A stretch of DNA of 64,000 nucleotides from DASUPK01 sp963819715 (GCA_963819715.1 CAWFXE010000006.1:372001-436000), one strand, 5' to 3'. Shown: positions 42,643 through 50,755, counted from the first letter of the stretch. The notes: a model not told the origin generated them from the sequence alone. A program made the numbers and translations.

Positions 42643-42963
42643 TCGACAACCTCCTGTATGTGAAAGACGTTCCTACGGGGTTAGCTGACGGGCTCGCGAC
42701 CTTCGCCGCTACCACCGGATCACCGGCGGATTAGCCCCACCTACCTTGGGTCCCCCGCCCGTCCGCGGTCAGGTCCAACGGACGGTTCGGAAATGCCGGG
42801 CAGGTCGGATCTCTGTACCCCGTCGCCCTGGTTTCAATCGCCACGGCGCGTGACGCTGGTCACAGTCGCCGAGATTTAACCGGCGGTTTACGGCGAAGTC
42901 CGCTCGCAGCGGGAATCCCGCGGAACTGGTTACGAGTAAGTAGGTCCGTAGACTCGGCGGTCA
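42643..42963. other. Divergent intergenic region with riboswitch and promoters
   Basis: 321 bases between the secreted-protein gene (minus) and padR (plus). It holds the c-di-AMP riboswitch and, to its right, about 165 bases that should contain the minus-strand promoter and the padR promoter; TAGACT at 42951-42956 is a possible padR -10. No gene seen. Confidence 0.5.
42664..42798 (-). promoter_or_regulatory. Cyclic di-AMP riboswitch (ydaO/yuaA type)
   Basis: On the minus strand the diagnostic blocks occur in order: GAACCGTCCG paired with CGGACGG, GGGGGACCCA, GGTGGGGCTAATCC (42741-42728), a helix CCGGTGATCCGG followed by GTAG, and CGAGCCCGTCAGCTAACCCC (42696-42677). The last two blocks match the near-invariant G-G-G-G-(T/C)-T-A-A-T-C and C-C-C-G-(A/T)-C-A-G-C-T-A-A-C of ydaO RNAs. 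It precedes the ATG at 42642 by about 20 bases including its Shine-Dalgarno. In actinobacteria the class usually controls cell-wall enzymes, so an exopolysaccharide operon is a sensible target. Confidence 0.88.
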
Positions 42964-43434
42964 ATGGCGGACGGAGAGGGGCGAGCGAAGCCGATCTCCG
43001 AGGCGGTGCCCCAGGCTGCGAGGGCCGGCGCCGAGGGAGTCGAGGAGCGCGAGAGCCGCGGTCGCGGCCGTCCCTCCGATGCCTTCGGCGGGGACATCCG
43101 GCGCCGCGACGTCTTCCCGCTTCTGGTCCTCCACCTGGTCGCCCGGGAGCCGACCTACGGCAACCGGCTGATCGAGTCGATCGAGCAGATCACCGAGGGC
43201 GCGATCTCCGTCAATCCCAACACCATGTACCCGTTGTTGAGGGCGATGGAGGGTCAAGGTCTGGTCGAGGGGCGCTGGGAGCTGCCCGACAGGCGCACGC
43301 GGCGCTACTACTCGATCACGCCGGCCGGCAGACGCGAGTACAAGCGACTTAAAGCTGAGGTTGAGCCTTTCCTCGACACCGTGATCCAGTCGGTCTCCCT
43401 GATCAAGGGGGAGATCTACAGCTCGCGCTCGTAG
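42964..43434 (+). CDS. PadR-family transcriptional regulator
   Basis: A 156-residue regulator. The winged-helix part (about 45-125) has F-P-L-L-V-L-H-L-V-A, T-Y-G-N-R-L-I-E-S-I, V-N-P-N-T-M-Y-P-L-L-R-A-M-E (recognition helix) and the wing R-R-Y-Y-S-I-T-P-A-G. The first 44 residues are a charged extension. A short C-terminal helix could dimerise. The target is not obvious; the divergent polysaccharide operon is a candidate. Its 3' end overlaps the convergent GNAT gene by 19 bases. Confidence 0.88.
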   Translation: MADGEGRAKPISEAVPQAARAGAEGVEERESRGRGRPSDAFGGDIRRRDVFPLLVLHLVAREPTYGNRLIESIEQITEGAISVNPNTMYPLLRAMEGQGLVEGRWELPDRRTRRYYSITPAGRREYKRLKAEVEPFLDTVIQSVSLIKGEIYSSRS

Positions 43435-43886
43435 AAGTACATCACCGGCCCATCGGGTCGGCCCTCCCGGTTGAAGAAGCCAACGCTCTCGTAGAGCGCA
43501 CGGGCCGCCCTGTCGTCCTCGCTGGTGCCGAGCTCCATGTGGGTGGCGCCTTCACCGCGAGCCGTCTCAATCGCCGCCTCGACCAACGCCCTGCCGATTC
43601 CGTTGCCCCGCAGGCCGGGAACGACGTAGAGCTCCTCCAGATAGGAGTGCGCATTCGGCCCGGCGGAGTACACCCACGGCCGGTAGCGAATTTGCGCGAA
43701 TCCGTCGGGCCCGTCGCCGGCCAGTAGGACGGTCATGTCGCGGTTGCGAATCAGCTCCTCGTAGCGCCCGGTCAGCGCCTCGACGCCGGGGGAAGGCTCG
43801 TCGAACTCCTCCTGGAAATCGTGGAGCAGTCGTGCGACGGCCCCGGCATCACCCGGCGTGGCGCGACGTACTGGGGGGGACGGCAT
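43416..43886 (-). CDS. GNAT-family N-acetyltransferase
   Basis: A 156-residue enzyme. The acetyl-CoA site is V-V-P-G-L-R-G-N-G-I-G-R-A-L (about 95-108) and the C-terminal part reads M-E-L-G-T-S-E-D-D-R-A-A-R-A-L-Y-E-S-V-G-F, a classic GNAT ending. Substrate unknown. I take the ATG at 43886; a -10-like TAGTCT ends eight bases upstream, so the transcript may be leaderless. A longer upstream frame is a shadow across the divergent promoter. Confidence 0.88.
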   Translation of the reverse strand: MPSPPVRRATPGDAGAVARLLHDFQEEFDEPSPGVEALTGRYEELIRNRDMTVLLAGDGPDGFAQIRYRPWVYSAGPNAHSYLEELYVVPGLRGNGIGRALVEAAIETARGEGATHMELGTSEDDRAARALYESVGFFNREGRPDGPVMYFYEREL

Positions 43887-43899
43887 CGCACCGAGACTA

Positions 43900-44059
43900 G
43901 GACCTTTCCCGCCCGGGATTGCACCCATGGATTCGACGCATGAGCGGCGCTGGGAGCCGCCCGCCTCCTCACCTGTAGGACCGCTACCGGCTCGTCGGCG
44001 GGCGACCCCCAGCTTGCTCCTGCGCCGCCCCAGGGGCGCACCCCGGCCGGGAAAGGTCC
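43900..44059. promoter_or_regulatory. Divergent promoter region with an 18-base inverted box
   Basis: GGACCTTTCCCGCCCGGG (43900-43917) and CCCGGCCGGGAAAGGTCC (44042-44059) are inverted copies with one mismatch. Each ends zero to two bases before a -10-like hexamer, TAGTCT toward the GNAT gene and TAGCCT (44062-44067) toward the HAD-ECH gene. The symmetry suggests a shared activator site or promoter element. Confidence 0.5.
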
Positions 44060-44070
44060 AATAGCCTGTC

Positions 44071-44088
44071 GTTGACTGGCCAATCAAC
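44071..44088 (+). promoter_or_regulatory. Operator-like palindrome before the HAD-ECH gene
   Basis: GTTGACTGGCCAATCAAC is an inverted repeat with one mismatch per arm, lying three bases after the -10-like TAGCCT, where a repressor would block initiation. It matches the palindrome before the acyl-CoA dehydrogenase (34173-34190). Confidence 0.65.
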
Positions 44089-44106
44089 CAGGAGGACTCC
44101 TCTCTT

Positions 44107-46098
44107 ATGTTCGTATCAAAGGCCGCCGTGCTGGGCGGCGGCACGATGGGCGGCGAGATCGCCCAGGTAATCGCCAATGCCGACATCCCCGTGGTCGTCA
44201 AGGACGTCGAGCAGAAGTTCGTCGACGCCGCGCTGGAGAAGTCGCGCGAGGTGACCAAGTCGGGGTTGGACAAGCTCGTCTCCAAGGAGAAGCTGACGCA
44301 GGAGCAGGCGGATGCGCGCCTCGACCAGGTGATGGGCCTGATCACCGGGACCACCACCTACGAGGAGTTCGGCGACGTCGACTTCGTGATCGAGGCCGTC
44401 CCGGAGCGGATGGAGATCAAGAAGTCCGTCTACCGCGAGCTCGATGAAGCCACGCCGGGCCACGCCATCCTGGCCTCCAACACCTCCTCGCTCTCGATCA
44501 CGGAGATGGGTCGCGAGACGCTTCGTCCGGGGAAGGTCGTCGGCTTCCACTTCTTCTTCCCGGCCTCGGTGATGCCCCTGGTCGAGATCATCAGCGGCGA
44601 GGACACCTCCCGCGACACTCTGACCACCGCCTTCAACTTCGCCCAGGCGATCCGCAAGCAGCCGATCACCTGCAAGGAGGTCCCGGGGTTCGTCGTCAAC
44701 CGCATCCTCAACTCCGGCGTCGGCGAGGTCTGGCGCGAGCAGGAGGAGAAGGGCCTCTCGATCAAGAAGATCGACGAGGGCATCGCGGCGGCGAACGTGA
44801 CGCCGATGGGGCCGTTCTTCCTGATCGACATGCTCGGCCTCGACACCGTGCTGCACGTCGCCGAGTACCTGCAGGAGTCGTATGGCGACTCTTTCTACGT
44901 CCACAAGGGGATGCAGAAGCTCGTCGCCGACGGCAAGCTCGGCGCCAAGTCCGGCGGCGAGGGCTTCTATGCGAACGGCGAGCCCAACATCGAGGGCGAC
45001 GCCGACCCGAACGTCGAGGAACTCGCCGACCTGATCATGCTCAAGTCCTTCGTCGAGGCCTGCAAGGTGCTCGAGGAGGGCATCTGCACGGTCCGCGAGA
45101 TCGACCTCGGGATGATGGCCGGCGCCGGACTCGACCCGCGGCGCGGTCTCTTCCCGCCCTTCTGGAAGGCCGACCTCGAGGGCCTCGACACAATCCTCGA
45201 GAAGCTCGAGAAATACGAGGAGAGCCACGGCGAGCGCTTCGCGCCGCCGCGGACTCTGAAGCGCCTGGTCGCCCAGGGCCGTCATGGCCTGAAGACCGGC
45301 CAGGGCTTCTACTCCTACCCGCAGACCGACGCCGAGGGCACGGTCAAGCTCGAGAAGCGCGGCGACGTGGCGATCGCCTGGCTCGCGAACCCGCCGATGA
45401 ACGCCATCTCGCCTCAGGTCATCCAGGACCTCGGGAAGGTGTGGGAGGAGGTCAAGGCCGACGATGAGCTGAAGGCGATGGTCGTCTATAGCTCGCTGCC
45501 GGTGGTCTTCTCGGCGGGAGCGGACATCAAGGCGTTCACCTCAATGGACGAGGCCGGCGGCGCCGACCTGATCAACACGGGCCACGCGCTGCTGCGCGAG
45601 CTGGGGCAGAACCGCGTCTCCACCGTCGCGGCCGTGAACGCGATCGCCTTCGGCGGTGGCTGCGAGCTGGCGATGGCCTGCGACTTCCGAATCGCGGCGG
45701 ACTCGGCCGTCTTCGGCCAGCCCGAGATCAACCTCGGGATCATCCCCGGCTTCGGCGGCACCCAGAGGCTGCCGCGGCTGGTGGGACAGTCCAAGGCGCT
45801 GGAGATGAACCTGACGGGCGATGCCGTCCTGGCGCCCGAGGCCTCGGACTGGGGCCTTGCCGATGCCATGGTTCCCGACGAGGAGCTCTTCGACACCGCG
45901 CTCGCCTGGGCGAAGAAGCTCGCCGGGCAGGCGCCACTCGCCGTCGAGCAGATCAAGCAGGTCTCCAACAAAGCCGACCTGGACGACGGGATCGAGGCCG
46001 AGAAGCAGGGCTTCGCGACCGCCTTCCTCTCCAAGGACGGCAAGGAGGGCATTTCCGCCTTCCTGCAGAAGCGCAGCGCCAAGTGGCAGGGCAAGTAG
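44107..46098 (+). CDS. Bifunctional 3-hydroxyacyl-CoA dehydrogenase/enoyl-CoA hydratase
   Basis: A 663-residue fusion carrying out two consecutive beta-oxidation steps. Residues 1-400 are the dehydrogenase: NAD motif L-G-G-G-T-M-G-G-E-I-A, S-N-T-S-S-L-S-I, H-F-F-F-P-A and V-P-G-F-V-V-N-R-I. Residues 415-600 are a crotonase-fold hydratase: oxyanion segment S-A-G-A-D-I-K-A-F and both catalytic Glu in G-G-G-C-E-L-A and F-G-Q-P-E-I-N. The order dehydrogenase then hydratase is the reverse of E. coli FadB and is shared with archaeal-type fusions. AGGAGG precedes the ATG. The sirtuin gene overlaps its end by 16 bases. Confidence 0.92.
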   Translation: MFVSKAAVLGGGTMGGEIAQVIANADIPVVVKDVEQKFVDAALEKSREVTKSGLDKLVSKEKLTQEQADARLDQVMGLITGTTTYEEFGDVDFVIEAVPERMEIKKSVYRELDEATPGHAILASNTSSLSITEMGRETLRPGKVVGFHFFFPASVMPLVEIISGEDTSRDTLTTAFNFAQAIRKQPITCKEVPGFVVNRILNSGVGEVWREQEEKGLSIKKIDEGIAAANVTPMGPFFLIDMLGLDTVLHVAEYLQESYGDSFYVHKGMQKLVADGKLGAKSGGEGFYANGEPNIEGDADPNVEELADLIMLKSFVEACKVLEEGICTVREIDLGMMAGAGLDPRRGLFPPFWKADLEGLDTILEKLEKYEESHGERFAPPRTLKRLVAQGRHGLKTGQGFYSYPQTDAEGTVKLEKRGDVAIAWLANPPMNAISPQVIQDLGKVWEEVKADDELKAMVVYSSLPVVFSAGADIKAFTSMDEAGGADLINTGHALLRELGQNRVSTVAAVNAIAFGGGCELAMACDFRIAADSAVFGQPEINLGIIPGFGGTQRLPRLVGQSKALEMNLTGDAVLAPEASDWGLADAMVPDEELFDTALAWAKKLAGQAPLAVEQIKQVSNKADLDDGIEAEKQGFATAFLSKDGKEGISAFLQKRSAKWQGK

Positions 46099-46847
46099 CC
46101 ACGGACCAAGCCGCGCGGCTCGCGGGATTGATCCGCGAGTCGCGCTGCACTGTTGCGCTCACCGGAGCGGGCATCTCCGTTCCCAGCGGGATCCCGGACT
46201 TCCGGACGCCCGGAGAGGGCATCTGGGAGAAGGTCGACCCGATGGAGGTGGCGCACATCGACGCGTTCCTGCGGGACCCCGCGCGGTTCTGGGGCTTCTA
46301 TCGGGAGCGCCTACGTCTTCTGGGGGACGTCGAGCCGAATGCCGCCCATGGAGTCTTGGCGGAATTGGAGCGCCAGGGCCACCTGGACGCGGTGATCACC
46401 CAGAACATCGACACCCTGCACACGAGGGCCGGCTCCGAGCGTGTCATCGAGGTGCACGGCTCGATCCGCACCGCCAGCTGCCAGAGTTGTGGCCGTCGCT
46501 ACCCCATGGAGGAAGTGGTCCCCGGACTCTTCGGAGAGGACGGTGCGGCGGTCTGCTCCGAGTGCGGAGGACCGGTGAAGCCGGACGTCGTCCTGTTCGG
46601 CGAGATGCTCCCCGTCGAGGCGATGGCCGAGGCCGAGGCGCTCGCCGAACGGGCCGAGTTGATGATCTGCGTCGGTTCCTCGCTCGAGGTGTTCCCGGTC
46701 GCCGGCCTGCCCTCGGTGACGCTTCGGAGCGGAGGGGGCATCGCGGTGATCACCATCGGCCCGACCCCGTTCGACGGCAACGCCGTCGTTCGCATGGACG
46801 GCGACGTGGTCGCCGACCTCGAGGCCGTAGTTGCGGCGCTCGGATAG
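46083..46847 (+). CDS. NAD-dependent protein deacylase (sirtuin)
   Basis: A 254-residue sirtuin. T-G-A-G-I-S and G-I-P-D-F-R bind NAD; T-Q-N-I-D and the catalytic His of V-I-E-V-H-G-S follow; four Cys (C-Q-S-C and C-S-E-C) bind zinc; G-S-S-L-E-V-F closes the site. The GTG start overlaps the HAD-ECH gene by 16 bases, so the two are co-translated. Deacylation of acyl-CoA-metabolising enzymes by a genetically linked sirtuin is a reasonable inference. Confidence 0.92.
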   Translation: MAGQVATDQAARLAGLIRESRCTVALTGAGISVPSGIPDFRTPGEGIWEKVDPMEVAHIDAFLRDPARFWGFYRERLRLLGDVEPNAAHGVLAELERQGHLDAVITQNIDTLHTRAGSERVIEVHGSIRTASCQSCGRRYPMEEVVPGLFGEDGAAVCSECGGPVKPDVVLFGEMLPVEAMAEAEALAERAELMICVGSSLEVFPVAGLPSVTLRSGGGIAVITIGPTPFDGNAVVRMDGDVVADLEAVVAALG

Positions 46848-46852
46848 TCCCG

Positions 46853-46865
46853 TAGCAGATAGTTT
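46853..46865 (+). promoter_or_regulatory. Candidate MarR operator, site 1
   Basis: TAGCAGATAGTTT lies 33 bases before the marR start. The same 13 bases occur in reverse orientation at 47520-47532 before the MFS gene. Confidence 0.5.
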
Positions 46866-46897
46866 TCTCCCGGATCTACGGTGCTAGGGTTAGGTCG

Positions 46898-47428
46898 ATG
46901 GCTGTAGCGACCACTCAAGAGGAAGCTCTCGAGCGTGCCAAGGCCGCCGAGGACTGTCCCGACTGCCTGGCGGAGAACCTGAGTTGGCTCCTCACCCAGG
47001 CCCACTTCAATCTGGTCAGCGAGATCGCGGCGGCCTTCGAACCGCTTGGGGTCTCCAACCGCGGCTACCACGTGCTGGCCACCGCCGAGGCCGGCGAGTT
47101 CACGCAGAAGGAGCTCGCTGAGAAGATCGGCCTCGACAAGACCACCATGGTCGTCACGGTCGATGAGCTCGAGAAGGCGGGGCTCGCAGAGCGCAGGCCG
47201 TCAAGCACGGATCGGCGCGCCCGCGTCATCTCCGTGACTAAGGCGGGGGAGCGCAAGGTCCGGCAGGGCCAGGAGATCGTCGACCGGATCCAGAGCGACG
47301 TTCTCAGTGGCCTTCCCTCCAAGGAGCGGAAGGTCTTCCTCGAGGCGCTCGGCGCGCTCGTCAAGGACCGGCTCTCCGAGCCCGCCGAATGCTCGCCGCC
47401 GCTTCGCCGGCGCGAGCCCAGGCACTAG
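46898..47428 (+). CDS. MarR-family transcriptional regulator
   Basis: A 176-residue winged-helix regulator. The DNA-binding part has F-T-Q-K-E-L-A-E-K-I-G-L-D-K-T-T-M-V-V-T-V-D-E-L-E (about 68-92) and the wing R-R-P-S-S-T-D-R-R-A-R-V-I-S-V-T. The N-terminus includes C-P-D-C, a possible redox or metal pair. It lies 146 bases before an MFS exporter on the same strand, and the same 13-base motif occurs before both genes, so it probably represses itself and the exporter. Confidence 0.88.
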   Translation: MAVATTQEEALERAKAAEDCPDCLAENLSWLLTQAHFNLVSEIAAAFEPLGVSNRGYHVLATAEAGEFTQKELAEKIGLDKTTMVVTVDELEKAGLAERRPSSTDRRARVISVTKAGERKVRQGQEIVDRIQSDVLSGLPSKERKVFLEALGALVKDRLSEPAECSPPLRRREPRH

Positions 47429-47519
47429 GCGCCCACCTCACAGGCGATTCATCGCGGGCGTTAACCGCCTGTGTCTGTGACCAACCGCACATTGGGTCAT
47501 CACGAGATGATCTTGTACG

Positions 47520-47532
47520 AAACTATCTGCTA
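47520..47532 (-). promoter_or_regulatory. Candidate MarR operator, site 2
   Basis: AAACTATCTGCTA on the plus strand is the exact reverse complement of site 1 (46853-46865). It lies about 43 bases before the MFS start, and both sites are near a CTACGGT sequence that may be part of the promoter. Confidence 0.5.
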
Positions 47533-47574
47533 CGGTCTGCCAACGAAGGCAGAACACGACCCCAGGGAGTCCGG

Positions 47575-49101
47575 ATGAGCGAGATCGCCGCAGTCAACGA
47601 AGGAGAAGTTCCGAGAGAGGCCGAGAGCGACCGGTCGCGCTGGATCGCCCTGGTGGTCCTCTGCGCCGGGATGCTGATGATCGTCCTCGATCAGACGATC
47701 GTGAACGTCGCGCTCCCGTCGATCCAGGACGACCTTCACTTCTCGCAGTCGAATCTCGCCTGGGTGGTGAACGCGTACCTGATCACCTTCGGCGGCCTGC
47801 TCCTGCTGGCCGGCCGGCTCGGCGACCTGATCGGCCGCAAGACGATCTTCATGACCGGCCTCGCCCTGTTCACGGCCGCCTCGGCGCTCTGCGGCATCGC
47901 CCAGAGCCAGGAGATGCTGGTCGGCGCCCGATTCCTGCAGGGGATCGGCGGCGCGACCACCTCGGCCGTGATCCTGGGGATGATCGTGACCATGTTCCCG
48001 CAGCCGCGGGACCAGGCGAAGGCGATCGGCGTCTACAGCTTCGTTGCGGCAGCGGGTGCCTCGATCGGGCTGCTCCTGGGCGGGGTGCTGACCCAGGCGA
48101 TCAACTGGCACTGGATCTTCTTCGTCAACCTCCCGATCGGCGCCGTCACTGCCATCGCGGCGACGCGGCTGGTCGAACGGGATGAGGGGATCGGCCTCAA
48201 GCAGGGCGCGGACGCGATCGGCGCCGTTCTGATCACGGCCGCCCTGATGCTCGGCGTCTACACGATCGTGAAGCCCGCGGCCGATGACGGCTGGGGAGCG
48301 CCACTGACGCTCGGCCTCGGCGCCGCGTCCCTGGCGCTGCTCGCGGCCTTCATCGTCCGCGAGGCGACCGCCCGCACGCCGCTGGTCCCGCTGCGCATCT
48401 TCCGGAACCGCAACGTCTCGGGCGCAAACGTCATCCAGGCCCTGTTCGTGGCCGGCATGTTCGGGATGTTCTTCCTGGGCAGCCTCTACCTCGAGCGCGT
48501 CCTCGGCTACGACCCACTCGAGATCGGACTCGCATTCCTGCCGGTTGCCCTCGCGATCGGGATCCTCTCCGTCGGCTTCTCGGAGCGACTGGTGATGCGC
48601 TTCGGCGCCAAGCCCGTGCTGCTCGTGGGCCAGGTGCTCATCGTCGGCGGTCTGGTCATGTTCGCGAGCACTCCGGTCCATTCGAGCTACGTCGCCGACC
48701 TGCTCGCTCCGATGCTCCTGCTGGGCGTCGGCGCCGGCCTCTCGTTCCCGTCATTGATGGGCCTTGCGATGTCGAGTGCGACCCAGGAGGACTCGGGACT
48801 GGCTTCGGGCCTGGTCAACACCTCCCTGCAGGTCGGCGGCGCGCTTGGTCTGGCGGTGCTCGCCACTTTGTCGGCGACCCACACGGACAATCAGCTCGCC
48901 TCGGGGGCCTCTCCCGACGCGGCGCTCACCAGTGGCTACCACCTCGCGTTCTGGATCGGCGCGGGCCTGGTCACCGCCGCGATCGCGGTCACGGCTCTCG
49001 TCGTCCGCACCGCACCTCATGCCGCTCAGGTCGAGGCGATCGAGGGCGCGCCCGGCGAGCCGGGCGTCGAGGGCGAGCCCAGCCTCTGGGAAGCGGCCTA
49101 G
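47575..49101 (+). CDS. MFS drug exporter, DHA2 (EmrB/QacA) type
   Basis: A 508-residue, 14-helix exporter. L-D-Q-T-I-V-N-V-A-L-P-S-I-Q (helix 1), G-R-L-G-D-L-I-G-R-K (motif A) and R-F-L-Q-G-I-G-G-A (motif B) are all standard. The acidic C-terminal tail is G/E/P-rich. The start is ATG 47575; the frame is open upstream into marR but without family features. Substrate unknown; regulation by the adjacent MarR is likely. Confidence 0.9.
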   Translation: MSEIAAVNEGEVPREAESDRSRWIALVVLCAGMLMIVLDQTIVNVALPSIQDDLHFSQSNLAWVVNAYLITFGGLLLLAGRLGDLIGRKTIFMTGLALFTAASALCGIAQSQEMLVGARFLQGIGGATTSAVILGMIVTMFPQPRDQAKAIGVYSFVAAAGASIGLLLGGVLTQAINWHWIFFVNLPIGAVTAIAATRLVERDEGIGLKQGADAIGAVLITAALMLGVYTIVKPAADDGWGAPLTLGLGAASLALLAAFIVREATARTPLVPLRIFRNRNVSGANVIQALFVAGMFGMFFLGSLYLERVLGYDPLEIGLAFLPVALAIGILSVGFSERLVMRFGAKPVLLVGQVLIVGGLVMFASTPVHSSYVADLLAPMLLLGVGAGLSFPSLMGLAMSSATQEDSGLASGLVNTSLQVGGALGLAVLATLSATHTDNQLASGASPDAALTSGYHLAFWIGAGLVTAAIAVTALVVRTAPHAAQVEAIEGAPGEPGVEGEPSLWEAA

Positions 49102-49105
49102 TTAG

Positions 49106-49198
49106 CGAGTGCAAGGCCGCTCTACTTCGGAGCGGAGGGCCTAGCCCGGAGCGACTTCCGTTGTGCGGCCGCTGCACTCGCGCCTGGTGGCGAAGCCG
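49106..49198 (+). repeat. Structured repeat, family A/B/C, copy B
   Basis: The outer stem is CGAGTGC (49106-49112) with GCACTCG (49174-49180). The interior repeats copy A nearly base for base: AGGCCGCTCTACTTC, GGAGCGGAGGGC and AGCCCGGAGCGACTT. The flank is CG-CCTGGTGGCGAAGCCG. It lies between convergent genes and encodes the last 25 residues of the nitrilase-family protein. Confidence 0.7.
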
Positions 49199-50123
49199 CG
49201 GGCCTTCCGCGGACGTGCCGCCGGTACCAGGGCCGCCCGTGCAGACGGTGGTAGTTCCACGCCATCGTGGCGACGGCGCCGCGGTCGTGCAGCCAGAAGC
49301 GATCGGGCGCCGGGCGCAGGGGCTCGCTGCGGCCGGGTTCCACATCCGCAATCGCGAATCCCTCGCCGTCGGTGCGGTCAATTGCGTCGAGGATTCGCCC
49401 ACGCTCGTCGGTGATCAGCGTGCCGCCCTCGAAGTGGCCGCGGTAGGGGAGAGGGAACCAGGGCATCGCGCAGGTGAGCTCTCCGGCGTGCGCAGCATGG
49501 ATGACCGGGGCGCCGATATAGAGGGCGAAGGTCGCGGCCGCGTCAACCGCCCGGCGATGGTTCGCGGCCTCGAGGCGATCGAACACCGACCGCGGCGGCC
49601 AGGTGTCGGACATGCTCCACCAGCCCGACCCGGTCAGGGCCAGGTCGATCCGGCCCGCCAGACGCTTGACGGTCTGGGTCCGCATCAGCTCCCAGCAGAC
49701 CGCCGCGCCGATGCTGAGCTCGCCGGCCTCAATGACCCCGTCGTCCGAGCCGCCGACATAGAAGGCGTTCTCCCACATCGTCGGCAGGTCCTTGTCATGG
49801 CGCCCGGCGATCTCGCCGTCGGCTGTGGCGAGGAAGAAGGCGTTCCGAACCTCGCCGTCGCGGTCGCGGCAGAGGAACGAGCCGCCGACCATCGCGCCGT
49901 GCCGGCGAGCCAGCGTGCTCAGCAGCTCCGTGGCCTCGCCGTCGGGGGCAAGGGCCGCATCGGCCAGCTCGGGGACGAAGCCGATGCCGGTCGTGAAGAA
50001 CTCGGGCAGCACGATGCATTCGGCTCCCTCGCCGCCGGCGCGATCCACGAGCCGCTCCACGGCCTCGAGGTTCGCGTCGACATCCGCGATCCGGGCCTCG
50101 AGTTGGATTGCGGCCGCCTTCAC
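49122..50123 (-). CDS. Carbon-nitrogen hydrolase (nitrilase superfamily)
   Basis: A 333-residue amidohydrolase. The Glu-Lys-Cys triad is visible: Glu in V-L-P-E-F-F (about residue 41), Lys in R-H-D-K-D-L-P (about 111) and Cys in A-A-V-C-W-E-L (about 145). The W after Cys and W-S-M-S-D-T-W-P loop are unlike common omega-amidases, so the substrate is open. The last 28 residues (Ala/Ser/Arg/Pro-rich) are encoded by repeat copy B and are probably not part of the fold. GTG start; it overlaps the upstream gene by four bases. Confidence 0.85.
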   Translation of the reverse strand: MKAAAIQLEARIADVDANLEAVERLVDRAGGEGAECIVLPEFFTTGIGFVPELADAALAPDGEATELLSTLARRHGAMVGGSFLCRDRDGEVRNAFFLATADGEIAGRHDKDLPTMWENAFYVGGSDDGVIEAGELSIGAAVCWELMRTQTVKRLAGRIDLALTGSGWWSMSDTWPPRSVFDRLEAANHRRAVDAAATFALYIGAPVIHAAHAGELTCAMPWFPLPYRGHFEGGTLITDERGRILDAIDRTDGEGFAIADVEPGRSEPLRPAPDRFWLHDRGAVATMAWNYHRLHGRPWYRRHVRGRPAASPPGASAAAAQRKSLRARPSAPK

Positions 50124-50755
50124 GGCTCCGAAGTATCGCTCGCCAGCTTCTCCTCGATCCTCGCCAGCTCCGCCGTCAGCTCCTGCTGGCGCGGGCTGGG
50201 CAACTCCTGCAGCGCCGCCCGGGCGGCGCGGAGCCCGTAGCGGGCCTCCGCACGCCGGCCCTGCTGCAGATCGAGCCTGGCGCGGAGCATCAGGGTCTCG
50301 GCGGGATGGACGTCGTCGCGACCCGCCAGTACCGCGGCGACTCGTGACTGCGGGTCCACGTCGTCGAGGCGCCCGCGGCGGGGGCGGGCGAGCTCCCTCG
50401 CCTCGGTCCAGCGCCCGTCCGCCAGCTCGTCACCCGTCCCGTGACCCAACCGGACGGCGAGCGCCTTCGTGGCTCCGATGTCCTGGACCAGCGGATCGCC
50501 GGCTGCGGCGCGTAGCGCGCTCAGGGCGCGGTTCACGATCCGGGTGGCCGCTCTCACTTCCTGAGCACCACCGCCGCCGGCTCCCATCATCTCGTTGAGC
50601 CAGGCCGTCCCACTGGAGCTGTCCTCGAGATGCGCTCCGGTGACCGTCACCCTGGTGAGGGGAGTCTCTACCGGTTCGCCGGGGTCAACCGGCTTGGACC
50701 GGCGGCCCGCCCTCCGCCTGGGTCGCGGTGCTCCGACCTCCTCGACGATCAGCAC
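50120..50755 (-). CDS. Uncharacterised protein; true start uncertain
   Basis: At least 211 residues. The N-terminal part is beta-like with a basic, proline-rich linker (R-P-R-R-R-A-G-R-R); the C-terminal 100 residues are helical (R-A-R-L-D-L-Q-Q-G-R-R-A-E-A-R). The same frame stays open upstream past 50844 without ATG, GTG or TTG and reads sensibly (A-T-F-V-Q-L-E-L-A-G-K-I-G-L-P-E-G-R-Y-L-V-R), so the real protein probably begins near 50835 with a non-standard or mutated start. No family recognised. Confidence 0.55.
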   Translation of the reverse strand: MLIVEEVGAPRPRRRAGRRSKPVDPGEPVETPLTRVTVTGAHLEDSSSGTAWLNEMMGAGGGGAQEVRAATRIVNRALSALRAAAGDPLVQDIGATKALAVRLGHGTGDELADGRWTEARELARPRRGRLDDVDPQSRVAAVLAGRDDVHPAETLMLRARLDLQQGRRAEARYGLRAARAALQELPSPRQQELTAELARIEEKLASDTSEP

